Source of the DNA: a virus
Length of the DNA stretch: 23,648 nucleotides
Strand: one strand, 5' to 3'
Virus record (IMG/VR): IMGVR_UViG_3300046656_000180
Span: 1-23,648 of that record
Below the pieces are notes generated by a model. It searched no databases. It was not told the origin of the DNA and was given only the letters and a program-made list of their open reading frames with translations. A program made the translations under genes and the position numbers. Below are positions 15,814 to 22,859 of this stretch, one piece after another; within the stretch, counting starts at the first letter, position 1, and every line of letters starts with the position of its first letter.

Positions 15814-17231
15814 TCTCCACCCTTCGCCTTCCTCGTGATATAATAGCTCCGCCCCTCCATGGCCGTCTTTGGCTTCTCCTCAAGCATCTCGCCCTCCTTG
15901 AGCGTGTTGACCATCTGGTAGAGCTTGTCGGCAGTGACATACTTCGACATTCGCCTGACGAGATCGCTATGAGTCATCCGGCCACCTGCATTCCGAATAT
16001 AGCGAAGTATCTTATCCTCCATCTCGCCAACACTCGACGACGCCATGGCCGAGAATGCCTGGGGCAAGAACTGCTCGAGCCAGTCCAGCACCTGGAGCCC
16101 CCGTTCCAGCGACTCCGTCGTCAGCTCCCTCTTGCCACCCGATAACTGGAGGAGCATCGCGACTCTCAGAAGGTGGTCAGGCTTGGACTCGAGGTAGCCT
16201 TCCATGCGCTCTTCCCCCTCGTGGGTTGGGGAGGATTTGCTCTTCGTGTACCAGTTAATGTACCAGTTGCGGGCATCGCCATCAAGCTTGAACTCGTGGA
16301 CGCCTGTGGTGAGCATGGTGAGGCCATCAGCGAGCCGACGTGTCGCCCCTTGGTCCCAGCCGTCACCGAGAGGCGAGAGTCGAGTTGTCCGCGTCTGGTG
16401 CGATATGAGATGCCTCCGCATGAACCCACCTCCAAAGACGTCAGGTGGCAAGTTGGTGTTGACCCAGTCCATCGTCGTGCCATAGACGCCCGACATCATC
16501 ACGTTCTTCAGCACCAACTTCCCCCGCCCTATCGTCAACGACCTCCACTCATCGGGGCAATCGATGAGGTCGGTGAAGAGTGGAATCATGCCTTCCAGGT
16601 ACTTCGACTTGCGGAAGAAGGCAGCCATCTCACGTCCGATGACGATGCAGCTGGCTGGGTCGTTGGCGCCAATGTCCAGGACGAAGGCTTCTGGCGTGGT
16701 GACTCCAACGATGAACTTCTCATACTTCGCCTTCATCAAGACGTCGAGCATGATATTGATGGAGGCAGTCTTGCGACACTTTCCCGTCGGGGCGATCAGC
16801 ATCAGGTTGAGATTAGGGTAGACGCGATAGTGACCTTTGCTCACCCAAAATCTACGGTCCGTCATCGCACCGAGGGCGACGCATGCGCACATAAAGTGGA
16901 ATGCCGTCGGTGACTCGGAGGCGAGTGTCTCTTGCAAATAGCTTCCAAACCATCCATTCGTCGAGACTACATCTTCGAAGGCTCTAGACGATGTTTTCGT
17001 CGGGTCCATTGACTTGAGCATCGCCTTCGCCTTCGTGGAGTCGAGTTGGAAGCAGGCCATGACGAGCTGCTCCAGCTCAACCATTTCCCCCTCGGAGATG
17101 TGGCCAGGCCAATTCGCGAGGATCTCGGTGACGAATGGCAGATGTGATGAGTCGGGAGCAAGCTTCAGCTCCCTCAAGGTCGCCTTTAGGCGATCGAGTT
17201 GCTCGCGAAGGCTAGGGGTCCTTTGGGCCAT
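15810..17231 (-). CDS. DUF3987-type ATPase, probable replicative helicase
   Basis: 473 residues. The core resembles DUF3987 proteins of phages and mobile elements: NLNLMLIAPTGKCRKTASIN (141-160) is an atypical P-loop (G-K-C-R-K-T), CIVIGREMAAFF carries the probable Walker B acid (E201), and GGGFMRRH (267-274) resembles the arginine-finger region with 'G.gf..R'. The C-terminal ~70 residues (GEMEDKILRYIRNAGGRMTH onward) are a winged-helix DNA-binding domain. DUF3987 proteins often take the place of a helicase in phage replication modules; no DnaB-like helicase or primase is in the window. The start ATG 17231 has only a weak binding site, so coupling to the short frame upstream is likely. Role is inferred from family context. 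Confidence 0.65.
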   Translation of the reverse strand: MAQRTPSLREQLDRLKATLRELKLAPDSSHLPFVTEILANWPGHISEGEMVELEQLVMACFQLDSTKAKAMLKSMDPTKTSSRAFEDVVSTNGWFGSYLQETLASESPTAFHFMCACVALGAMTDRRFWVSKGHYRVYPNLNLMLIAPTGKCRKTASINIMLDVLMKAKYEKFIVGVTTPEAFVLDIGANDPASCIVIGREMAAFFRKSKYLEGMIPLFTDLIDCPDEWRSLTIGRGKLVLKNVMMSGVYGTTMDWVNTNLPPDVFGGGFMRRHLISHQTRTTRLSPLGDGWDQGATRRLADGLTMLTTGVHEFKLDGDARNWYINWYTKSKSSPTHEGEERMEGYLESKPDHLLRVAMLLQLSGGKRELTTESLERGLQVLDWLEQFLPQAFSAMASSSVGEMEDKILRYIRNAGGRMTHSDLVRRMSKYVTADKLYQMVNTLKEGEMLEEKPKTAMEGRSYYITRKAKGGE

Positions 17232-17292
17232 GGTTGGGAGTCAATGCCTTCCAGATGATGTACATGGTTAGAAGAACCAGAATCGGTGGCAT
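17212..17292 (-). CDS. Possible 26-residue membrane peptide
   Basis: A very short frame filling the gap between two genes: its ATG shares a base with the upstream stop (TGATG at 17290-17294) and its TAG (17212-17214) lies inside the next gene. The product MPPILVLLTMYIIWKALTP... has one hydrophobic segment of about 14 residues, long enough for a marginal membrane helix, and a polar end. It may be a true micro-protein (holin-like or membrane regulator), or only a leader that couples translation of the weakly initiated ATPase gene. Evidence is position and composition only. Confidence 0.4.
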   Translation of the reverse strand: MPPILVLLTMYIIWKALTPNHGPKDP

Positions 17293-17510
17293 CAGAGCTG
17301 GAGCTGACGCTGAAAGACACCATCACGAAGCGCGAGCTTCAGCTCCATCTCAGTCTGGACAATTCGCTCGGCCAAGGCCGCGGCCGCATCCAAATGCCGC
17401 CCCATTTCGATGGTCAAGCCTTCAAGCTCTTGGAACTTCACGCTAACGAACTGTGCGACGGAGTCGTCTCCAATCACCTGCCAGTCCTTCTTCTCTTGAG
17501 GCTTCGTCAT
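17292..17510 (-). CDS. Small helical protein after DNA polymerase
   Basis: 72 residues, family not recognised. I chose ATG 17510 because GGGAG lies five bases upstream; it starts 68 bases before the polymerase stop, out of frame. Residues about 17-68 form one long amphipathic helix (VAQFVSVKFQELEGLTIEMG... HLDAAAALAERIVQTEMELK), so a coiled-coil dimer is likely. The N-terminus is charged (MTKPQEKKDW). Position between polymerase and helicase-like gene suggests a replication accessory protein, which is inference. Confidence 0.6.
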   Translation of the reverse strand: MTKPQEKKDWQVIGDDSVAQFVSVKFQELEGLTIEMGRHLDAAAALAERIVQTEMELKLALRDGVFQRQLQL

Positions 17511-19839
17511 AGTTTCTCCCAATCGTTGCCTTGGTGGGACAACCGAATCCATCGAGCTTTTCACGACCACGGGACATGACCTTGCCCATCAGCTCCGAGA
17601 CCTCCTCAGCCATCGTCTCGGGGCAGGTGACAACTATTTCGTCATGGACCCACATGAGCTGGCGTGCCGGTGACGGAAGCAACTTCGCTAATTCGAGGGC
17701 GCTCTCGGCCATCATATCGAACTCGGTCATCTGAGGCAGACAGATGAACGCCTCAGTCGCAAAGTTCCGATTCCAGAGCCAGCGAACGCGGTGGTAGGGG
17801 TTCTTGAGGTAGTTTCGTTCTTCGACTGTATTCAGCAGGCCGTCACGCCAGCGTTTGAGTTCGGGGTACTCTGACCAGATGAAGTCAATGAAGCGTTGGG
17901 CATAGGCTTGTTCGACACCGTACATCGTGGCCAAGCCCGCAGCCCTCTGGCCGAATTGGATGCCGTAGTACATGTTCTTGGTCAGCGAGCGGTGCGTCTT
18001 TGTGATCTCCGTGTCCCCGTAGAATCGTTGGGCATGGAGAGTATGGGCATCGGGTTGTGTCGGATCGAGGTCACGGGCGCAGCATCGTTCCATGAGCTTC
18101 GCGCAGCTGCTGAACCAGGCCCCCAGACGCATCTGAATTTGCGAGTAGTCGACCTTGATGATCACCCAGTCACCGTGGTCCGGGAGCACCATCGCTCTCG
18201 GCAGCCCTTGTGGCAGCTGCATCACATTCGGGTCCTGGGCCGATAATCGCCCTGTGACCTGCCTGTGTTGCAGGAAGCTCGGATGCCATCGCCCATCTGG
18301 ATGCAGATCGCTTCCACTCAAGAACGTGTCGAGCATCTTGTCGAACTGCTTGATTGACCCGAGAGCTTCGAGCACGGGCTTGTAACTTTTCCACTCGGCC
18401 GAGGCGCTCGGGTCAGAGACGATCTTAGTCAAGTCGTCTAGGGCGTAGTGGTCAGTTGTCGGCTTCCTCGTCCGTCGATGGAGCTGAATGGGTAGCTTCA
18501 TTACCTCGTAGAAGAGCGTTGCAAGTTGCTTGGGGGATTTGCGGTTGAAGATTGGGCCGAGTGTCTCTGTCAGAGTCTTGTCGTATCGCTGAATGATCGA
18601 TTCGCAGGCGACATAGGCCTTGGCCATGGCTTCCTTGTCGACACGGATACCTAGGCGGCTGGCGGTGGCGCATAGGTCAGCCATCGGCACCTGCTTCTCC
18701 CAAAAGAGGTCGGTGCAGCCGATGTCATCCATGCGTTCCTTCATCTTCTCGGCCATCTCAAGCGTGATACTCACGTCAAGACAGTTCCGCATGGGGTCCT
18801 TGGTTGTCAGATGCTTCCAGGGCTCGTAATCGAGGTGGCGAGAGGCTCCACCTTCCAGGCTAAAGTCACCCATGTCGGATTCGACGAGATGGTCGGCGAG
18901 CATGCAGTCGAATTGAAGGTTGTCGTTCACCCAGCCATTGTCGATTAGCCGGTACTTGTCGAACTGGGCGTTGTTCCAGCCAACGAGCTTCTTGGTTTTG
19001 TCGGCAAGAATCTTCTGGATGCGCTCTCGGTACCGTTGGAAGGCCCACGGCATGAACGTGACCGCTCTGCCAGGCTTGTCGCTCAGCCCGATCATCGTAA
19101 TGGTCTTGCCATCGCCTTGTGGGTAGTTCGTCTCGACGTCCAGCCCGAACTCTGGCGACTTCTCAATGCGATCGAGCATGTCCTCGCAGTCCGCCTCCTT
19201 CGCATGGGGGACCAATTCGCGAGTGACGGACACGGAGGCATGGCCAGTCGCCAGCCTCTTGACCTTGACCAGGTCCTTGATGACGATCGGCAGATAGTCC
19301 CGCGTCTCGCCGATGTTCTTGGCTTCGCTCTTGCTCCAAATGAGGCCGGCCGGCTCGAGGGTGATGACGACGGGGATGCCGGCGAGGTTGTGTATCGTCC
19401 CCCTCTCGTGCTTGACCTTGTCGACGTTGCAGAGGATCTTCGCGGGCATGGAGCCGATCGCGATGATGCAAGGATTTGGATTTGCCTTGATCACCGCAAG
19501 TTCATCCGAGAAGTACTGGCTCATGCAGTAGTGGACCTCGGCCAGCGTCGGCTCCGGCCCTCCGCACTTGACTAGATTCGTGAGCGCGACACGTCCTCTA
19601 GACAATCCAGCGCGGATAAGCAGGTTGTCAAACAAGCGACCAGCCCCGCCCGAGTAGGGCTTGCCGGTCCGAGCCTCAGCATCACCTGGGCTTCTCCCCA
19701 CACCGAGTATTGACGAATCTCGATTACCGTCCGTGGGGACGAAACCTTTCCCATGTCCAAAACGGGGACAACCCTTGCATTGCTCGGGCTTGATTCCACG
19801 GCTCAGCCTCCAATCACCTTCTCGTTTCCAGTCGTCCAT
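17443..19839 (-). CDS. Family-A DNA polymerase with N-terminal UDG-like domain
   Basis: 798 residues. Residues 20-170: family-4 uracil-DNA-glycosylase-like domain with four Cys placed for a [4Fe-4S] cluster (C21, C24, C92, C105) and TGKPYSGGAGRLFD (58-71). The usual GE(G/A)PG Glu is Arg (GRSPG, R49) and the HP His is Glu (LEPAG, E162), so glycosylase activity is doubtful. Residues 230-365: 3'-5' exonuclease with D234/E236 (GLDVET), N290/D294 (WNNAQFD) and D355, but Arg instead of Tyr at -4 in motif III. Residues 430-780: polymerase with TGRLS (529-533), motif A DYSQIQMR (564-571; the usual Glu is Gln), motif B R617-x3-K621-x3-Y625-x3-F629-G, and motif C HDE (732-734). The start overlaps the previous stop (TAATG). 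It is the replicative polymerase of the phage. Confidence 0.92.
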   Translation of the reverse strand: MDDWKREGDWRLSRGIKPEQCKGCPRFGHGKGFVPTDGNRDSSILGVGRSPGDAEARTGKPYSGGAGRLFDNLLIRAGLSRGRVALTNLVKCGGPEPTLAEVHYCMSQYFSDELAVIKANPNPCIIAIGSMPAKILCNVDKVKHERGTIHNLAGIPVVITLEPAGLIWSKSEAKNIGETRDYLPIVIKDLVKVKRLATGHASVSVTRELVPHAKEADCEDMLDRIEKSPEFGLDVETNYPQGDGKTITMIGLSDKPGRAVTFMPWAFQRYRERIQKILADKTKKLVGWNNAQFDKYRLIDNGWVNDNLQFDCMLADHLVESDMGDFSLEGGASRHLDYEPWKHLTTKDPMRNCLDVSITLEMAEKMKERMDDIGCTDLFWEKQVPMADLCATASRLGIRVDKEAMAKAYVACESIIQRYDKTLTETLGPIFNRKSPKQLATLFYEVMKLPIQLHRRTRKPTTDHYALDDLTKIVSDPSASAEWKSYKPVLEALGSIKQFDKMLDTFLSGSDLHPDGRWHPSFLQHRQVTGRLSAQDPNVMQLPQGLPRAMVLPDHGDWVIIKVDYSQIQMRLGAWFSSCAKLMERCCARDLDPTQPDAHTLHAQRFYGDTEITKTHRSLTKNMYYGIQFGQRAAGLATMYGVEQAYAQRFIDFIWSEYPELKRWRDGLLNTVEERNYLKNPYHRVRWLWNRNFATEAFICLPQMTEFDMMAESALELAKLLPSPARQLMWVHDEIVVTCPETMAEEVSELMGKVMSRGREKLDGFGCPTKATIGRNYDEASREEGLAGDWRRLRRTVR

Positions 19840-20111
19840 TAGTCGGCCACGCGAACGGGGAGCTTAACGCTGAACGAGAGCTTTAGGTTCCGAGTATCAA
19901 ACTCCTCGCTCAGTTCGACCTGCAACGAATCCTTGACGATGTCCATAATCCAGTCGGTGATGGCTTTGTACGAAGAACTGTGCCACTTCCACTCTTGTAT
20001 CTCTTGGGCCGTGATCGGAATGGCGCATGCCACTTTCTGGAACTGGAGAGTAAGGCCAACAACGTTCCGCTTCTGCGGGTCGGGTGGTTCGATGATTAGC
20101 GAAGGTGTCAT
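19839..20111 (-). CDS. Hypothetical protein upstream of polymerase
   Basis: 90 residues, not recognised. ATG 20111 overlaps the upstream stop (ATGA) and has GGGGA about five bases upstream; the stop shares a base with the polymerase ATG. It looks alpha/beta: RNVVGLTLQFQKVACAIPI, then helices (AQEIQEWKWHSSSYKAITDW; IMDIVKDSLQVELSEEF), then a closing strand (RNLKLSFSVKLPVRVAD). Gene order gives the only clue: a DNA-replication accessory role is possible. Translation of the polymerase probably depends on this gene by termination-reinitiation, since the polymerase has no strong binding site of its own. Confidence 0.6.
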   Translation of the reverse strand: MTPSLIIEPPDPQKRNVVGLTLQFQKVACAIPITAQEIQEWKWHSSSYKAITDWIMDIVKDSLQVELSEEFDTRNLKLSFSVKLPVRVAD

Positions 20112-20341
20112 ATTTTCCCCTTGCGACGAAGGTCAACAAGCTTCTCAATGATGTCGACTGCCCAACTGGTCTGCTTGAACGACAGTTCTTCGCCGACCTT
20201 GTCCTTCAACTGCGCGACGAAGGTGAAGGCAGTGACCCAGTAGCCTCCACGATCGTCGGCAAGTGCCTCCAAGTCCTCAAGGTCCTGTTCGTCGAACCCG
20301 AGGTAGGTGAAGGCATTAGTCCCGAGGGTGAGCTTGGCCAT
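20108..20341 (-). CDS. Hypothetical small protein
   Basis: 77 residues, not recognised. I prefer ATG 20341 (MAKLTLGTNAFTYLGFDEQD) over longer starts because those would run deep into a well-supported small gene; this start overlaps that gene by 26 bases. The protein has an acidic helix (DEQDLEDLEALADD), a short strand (YWVTAFTFVAQL) and a helix with a basic end (AVDIIEKLVDLRRKGK). The stop overlaps the next ATG (ATGA). Its function is unknown; it belongs to the dense set of small genes before the polymerase. Confidence 0.6.
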   Translation of the reverse strand: MAKLTLGTNAFTYLGFDEQDLEDLEALADDRGGYWVTAFTFVAQLKDKVGEELSFKQTSWAVDIIEKLVDLRRKGKI

Positions 20342-20492
20342 TCTCGACTGCCTCTTTGTGTAAGCGGAGAAGCTCTCTGGCCTCTTGGTGAGCCTGACAA
20401 ATCCAGCCATTGAGAACATCGCAATGGCAGACCGACTCGACGAACTTCTTGAGAGCCACTTCAAAGTCGATCGAGCTCTCACTTTTGCTCAC
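20316..20492 (-). CDS. 58-residue Cys/His-containing small protein
   Basis: A short frame that closes the gap between the methyltransferase stop and the next gene. GTG 20492 overlaps the methyltransferase stop (GTGA) and has GGAG five bases upstream; the TAA is at 20316-20318. The product begins VSKSESSIDFEVALKKFVES, has VCHCDVLNGWICQAH in the middle (C22, C24, C32, H35, possible metal ligands) and a helical end (QEARELLRLHKEAVE). No family is recognised. Because it lies exactly between neighbours with phage-like coupling signals I consider it real. Confidence 0.6.
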   Translation of the reverse strand: MSKSESSIDFEVALKKFVESVCHCDVLNGWICQAHQEARELLRLHKEAVENGQAHPRD

Positions 20493-21505
20493 GGCTTCTC
20501 CATGACCAAGATTTCGTCCGACGTGATGTCGAGCGTTGGGACTCGGTAGTCACGGGCGAGCCGGACGATGGGACCCATGCCCGCTTCGCGAAGAGCCGTC
20601 TCGTACATCCTGGGAGTGTCGACGCCATGGTAGGATGCTGAGACGATGACAACTCGTCCCCCCGATACAAGCGATTCGAACATCCTCGCGGAGAGTTGCT
20701 TGACGGATGCGGAGTACTCGGCCAATGATTGGCTGATTCCGAGCGTGTCTACCTGTGGCCGACTGAGGCCAAGTAGCTGCCTCATCTCACGATGCCTTGC
20801 GTTGTAATCGATCGCATCGAAGTATGGCGGTGAGGTCACGATCGCGTCCACACCATGGCTTCCGGCGAGCGTCGAGTCTGCATCCTGCTCCGACACGGTC
20901 GAGGTCGCAATCGTCGGGGGACAGGATTGGCGCTGCTGGGCGATGGGTGGAATAGTGTCATGCCCATGCCAGAGACGCTCGAAGGCATCTTCGAACATCT
21001 TGATGTAGTTGGTGACCTTGGCGTTGGTGAGCCAGACGGCAAATGGATCGACATCGCCCCCGATGGTCTTGAAGCCCATGAGATTGGCTTCGAGGATGAC
21101 GGTGCCGCTGCCACAGAAGGGGTCGACGACCACGGCGTCGGCCTTGCCATTGACTGCGAGGTTGATACAGGCCCGAGCGAGTCGCGGCTCGAGCTTCCCC
21201 GTGAATGGCCACATCGAATGGGTCGAGTGGTCGATTCGCTTGTCGTATCGGTGGCCTCGGATCTTGGCCCAGAGCGTTGGAATCTCCATGCCAAGTTCGC
21301 CAAGCGGGTGCTCGACTACTGCATCGAACATTGCAAGACGTGAAATTGAGCGCTCGAAATTCTCGAAAACAACTTCGCAACAGCCCCGATCTCGGTAGGT
21401 TGGATAAGTCAGACCCTCCGCATCTCTTCCGATTTGCGAATCAAGCTCAGCAAGCGCGATGTCCAGCTCTTGGAGGTTCTGAGCGTTCGTTCTGAGGGTA
21501 GTCAT
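20489..21505 (-). CDS. DNA methyltransferase (N6-adenine or N4-cytosine type)
   Basis: 338 residues from ATG 21505, which overlaps the upstream stop (ATGA) with AAGGA just before. DPFCGSGT (128-135) is the S-adenosylmethionine motif I, followed by a strand with acid (GGDVD), and TSPPY (224-228) is catalytic motif IV of amino-methyltransferases. The order I then IV with only ~90 residues between them, with DPF.GSGT before SPPY, differs from the common beta class (IV first), so target and class are uncertain. No restriction enzyme is nearby; an orphan phage methylase commonly protects against host restriction or marks its own genome. An RNA methylase is a less likely alternative because TSPPY favours DNA substrates. 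Confidence 0.75.
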   Translation of the reverse strand: MTTLRTNAQNLQELDIALAELDSQIGRDAEGLTYPTYRDRGCCEVVFENFERSISRLAMFDAVVEHPLGELGMEIPTLWAKIRGHRYDKRIDHSTHSMWPFTGKLEPRLARACINLAVNGKADAVVVDPFCGSGTVILEANLMGFKTIGGDVDPFAVWLTNAKVTNYIKMFEDAFERLWHGHDTIPPIAQQRQSCPPTIATSTVSEQDADSTLAGSHGVDAIVTSPPYFDAIDYNARHREMRQLLGLSRPQVDTLGISQSLAEYSASVKQLSARMFESLVSGGRVVIVSASYHGVDTPRMYETALREAGMGPIVRLARDYRVPTLDITSDEILVMEKP

Positions 21506-21786
21506 TCCTTGATCGCCTGCTCGAGAACGGCAGCCCAGCCGGCGACGTCCACAATTGAATCGTCTTTGAGGCTGTAGGTCAGCCGAGACAGCTTCAGAGC
21601 GATCATGCACATGGGGACCTGAAAAGGCTGAATTGGAAAGCCGAGAATTGCCGACCACATCTGGGCGATCCGAACCATGTCCGCCTTGACAGGGCCATAG
21701 TCCGTCATCCGATCGCCAAAGACGGCATTCCTCGCTTTGTCAAGGATGGTTTCTGGAAGTGTTGCTGGAACGTTGAGAGAGGGCAT
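21502..21786 (-). CDS. DUF6378 family protein
   Basis: 94 residues. The pattern GDRMTDYGPVKADMVRIAQM followed by W-SAILG, MIALKLSRL and DSIVDVAGWAAVLEQA matches DUF6378, a small all-helical phage and bacterial family with the same order: 'gDR..dYG....n..ria.lwsa.lg', then 'm.llKlaRl', then 'DsivDaaGYaal'. The biochemical role is not established to my knowledge; a nucleotide-metabolism role is sometimes guessed from its MazG-like helices. ATG 21786 has AGGAGG eight bases upstream. It lies between a sigma factor and a DNA methyltransferase. Confidence 0.75.
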   Translation of the reverse strand: MPSLNVPATLPETILDKARNAVFGDRMTDYGPVKADMVRIAQMWSAILGFPIQPFQVPMCMIALKLSRLTYSLKDDSIVDVAGWAAVLEQAIKE

Positions 21787-21788
21787 GG

Positions 21789-22376
21789 CTACTTCCTCCT
21801 CTTGGATAGCCCCATGCGGAGCTTCTTCAATGCGTTCTGTTCAATGCGGTGGACGTCTGAGTGAGAGACATAGCCGAGGGCTTCGGCGATTTCTTGTAGG
21901 GTGGTCTTGTCAGGAGCGAGCCACCGCATCGCGATGACGAGTCGCTCAAGGTCATCGAGGTCGGTGGCGAGATGTTCGCGCAGGTGCTTCTGCAGATCCT
22001 GGCGGATGTACTCAATCTCGTGGCTGTCGAGCGCCCGCTCATTCGGCTCAGCCCAGTCCTCGGGCTCGACCTCTTCTTCTGGCGGTTGCTGAAAGTTGTC
22101 ACGGTCCTGGAATACTGCCATGATCTTATTGAGCACCCAGGGGTAGGCGTAGGTGCTGAATGCGATCTGTCGCGAGGGGTCGAAACGACGGGCGGCTTCG
22201 AGTAGACCAAGCAGGCCCTCCTGCACCAGGTCATTGAAGTCGGTGGGGTTGTAACTGTGCTGACGGGCAAGCTTATAGACAAGCCCCATGTTCTCGATAA
22301 CGATCGTCCACGCTGCCTCCGGTGGCGGTGGATTCGGTGGCTCCGGTTCGTCCGACATGAGAGTGGCGGCTTCCAT
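21789..22376 (-). CDS. Phage RNA polymerase sigma factor (sigma-70 family)
   Basis: 195 residues. Region 2 is at about 24-90: NPTDFNDLVQEGLLGLLEAA (core-binding helix, 43-62) and FDPSRQIAFSTYAYPWVLNK (-10 recognition and melting, 65-84). An acidic linker (PEEEVEPEDWAEPNE) replaces region 3, and region 4 (about 140-190) contains the -35 HTH (TTLQEIAEALGYVSHSDVHR). The domain set (2+4) fits a compact alternative sigma factor. The likely job is to direct host RNA polymerase to phage late or middle promoters. ATG 22376 starts two bases after the previous stop; ATG 22358 is an alternative without the Pro-rich context change. No promoter of matching type is visible in the window. Confidence 0.88.
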   Translation of the reverse strand: MEAATLMSDEPEPPNPPPPEAAWTIVIENMGLVYKLARQHSYNPTDFNDLVQEGLLGLLEAARRFDPSRQIAFSTYAYPWVLNKIMAVFQDRDNFQQPPEEEVEPEDWAEPNERALDSHEIEYIRQDLQKHLREHLATDLDDLERLVIAMRWLAPDKTTLQEIAEALGYVSHSDVHRIEQNALKKLRMGLSKRRK

Positions 22377-22378
22377 GG

Positions 22379-22666
22379 CTACGGTGTTACGATCGCTAGA
22401 ATCTCGCTCTCGACAAACACCTCGACCTTGCCCAGGTCACGGTCATCGAACGGTGACCCGTCGAGCCATGTAATGAGCACCCCGTCCCCCGGGCGAATGT
22501 CCTCGCGGACGTCAGGCCCGACGGATACGACCTTGCCATACCGCGACTTCGCCTTCGCCATCTCGGGAATGACGATGAGGCCATTCTCGAAGTGGTTCGC
22601 AATGTCTGGGGGCAAGGTTCGTGGATCGCGTCGGACGACCAACTTGTTACCGATTGGGGTTAGCAT
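22379..22666 (-). CDS. groES: GroES-like co-chaperonin
   Basis: 95 residues, the usual Cpn10 length. Start ATG 22666 has AAGGAG at seven bases. Landmarks: N-terminal LTPIGNKLVVRRD (2-14), a mobile loop of about 15-36 with ENGLIVIPEMAK, where GLIVIP matches the GG-I-V-L segment that binds GroEL, KSRYGKVVSVGPDV (40-53), RPGDGVLI (58-65), and the C-terminal strand VESEILAIV (85-93). Phage co-chaperonins (T4 gp31, RB49 CocO) replace host GroES on host GroEL to fold the major capsid protein. No GroEL is encoded here, so a similar use of host GroEL is likely (inference). Confidence 0.88.
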   Translation of the reverse strand: MLTPIGNKLVVRRDPRTLPPDIANHFENGLIVIPEMAKAKSRYGKVVSVGPDVREDIRPGDGVLITWLDGSPFDDRDLGKVEVFVESEILAIVTP

Positions 22667-22859
22667 CTGTACTCTCCTTGTTATCGTTGGCGATTCCATC
22701 TCGGACAAGCGATTCGACGGCTTCGTGGAATACGTGGCATTGGAAACAGCTATCGACGTTGAAACTTCCATCAAGGCATGCCCGATTGTGGAGCTGTTGG
22801 CATCGGCATGGGCAGGCTAGATGGGCGAGTCTACGTCGTTCGAGCCAGTAGATACTCAT
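22647..22859 (-). CDS. Cys/His-rich small protein
   Basis: 70 residues from ATG 22859, which overlaps the upstream stop (ATGA); the end overlaps the co-chaperonin start by 20 bases. It has six Cys (C16, C18, C20, C28, C38, C41) and several His (H24, H42, H45), with CPCRC and CFQCHVFH clusters, suggesting one or two bound zinc ions. The C-terminus is polar. I recognise no family and see no clear DNA-binding basic face. No strong ribosome binding site is seen; expression probably depends on coupling to the metalloprotease gene. Confidence 0.55.
   Translation of the reverse strand: MSIYWLERRRLAHLACPCRCQQLHNRACLDGSFNVDSCFQCHVFHEAVESLVRDGIANDNKESTDANPNR
22674..22679 (-). promoter_or_regulatory. 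Ribosome binding site for the GroES-like gene
   Basis: AAGGAG (read on the - strand) with seven bases to ATG 22666. It decides the start of the co-chaperonin and excludes the 36-residue longer open frame. Confidence 0.6.
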
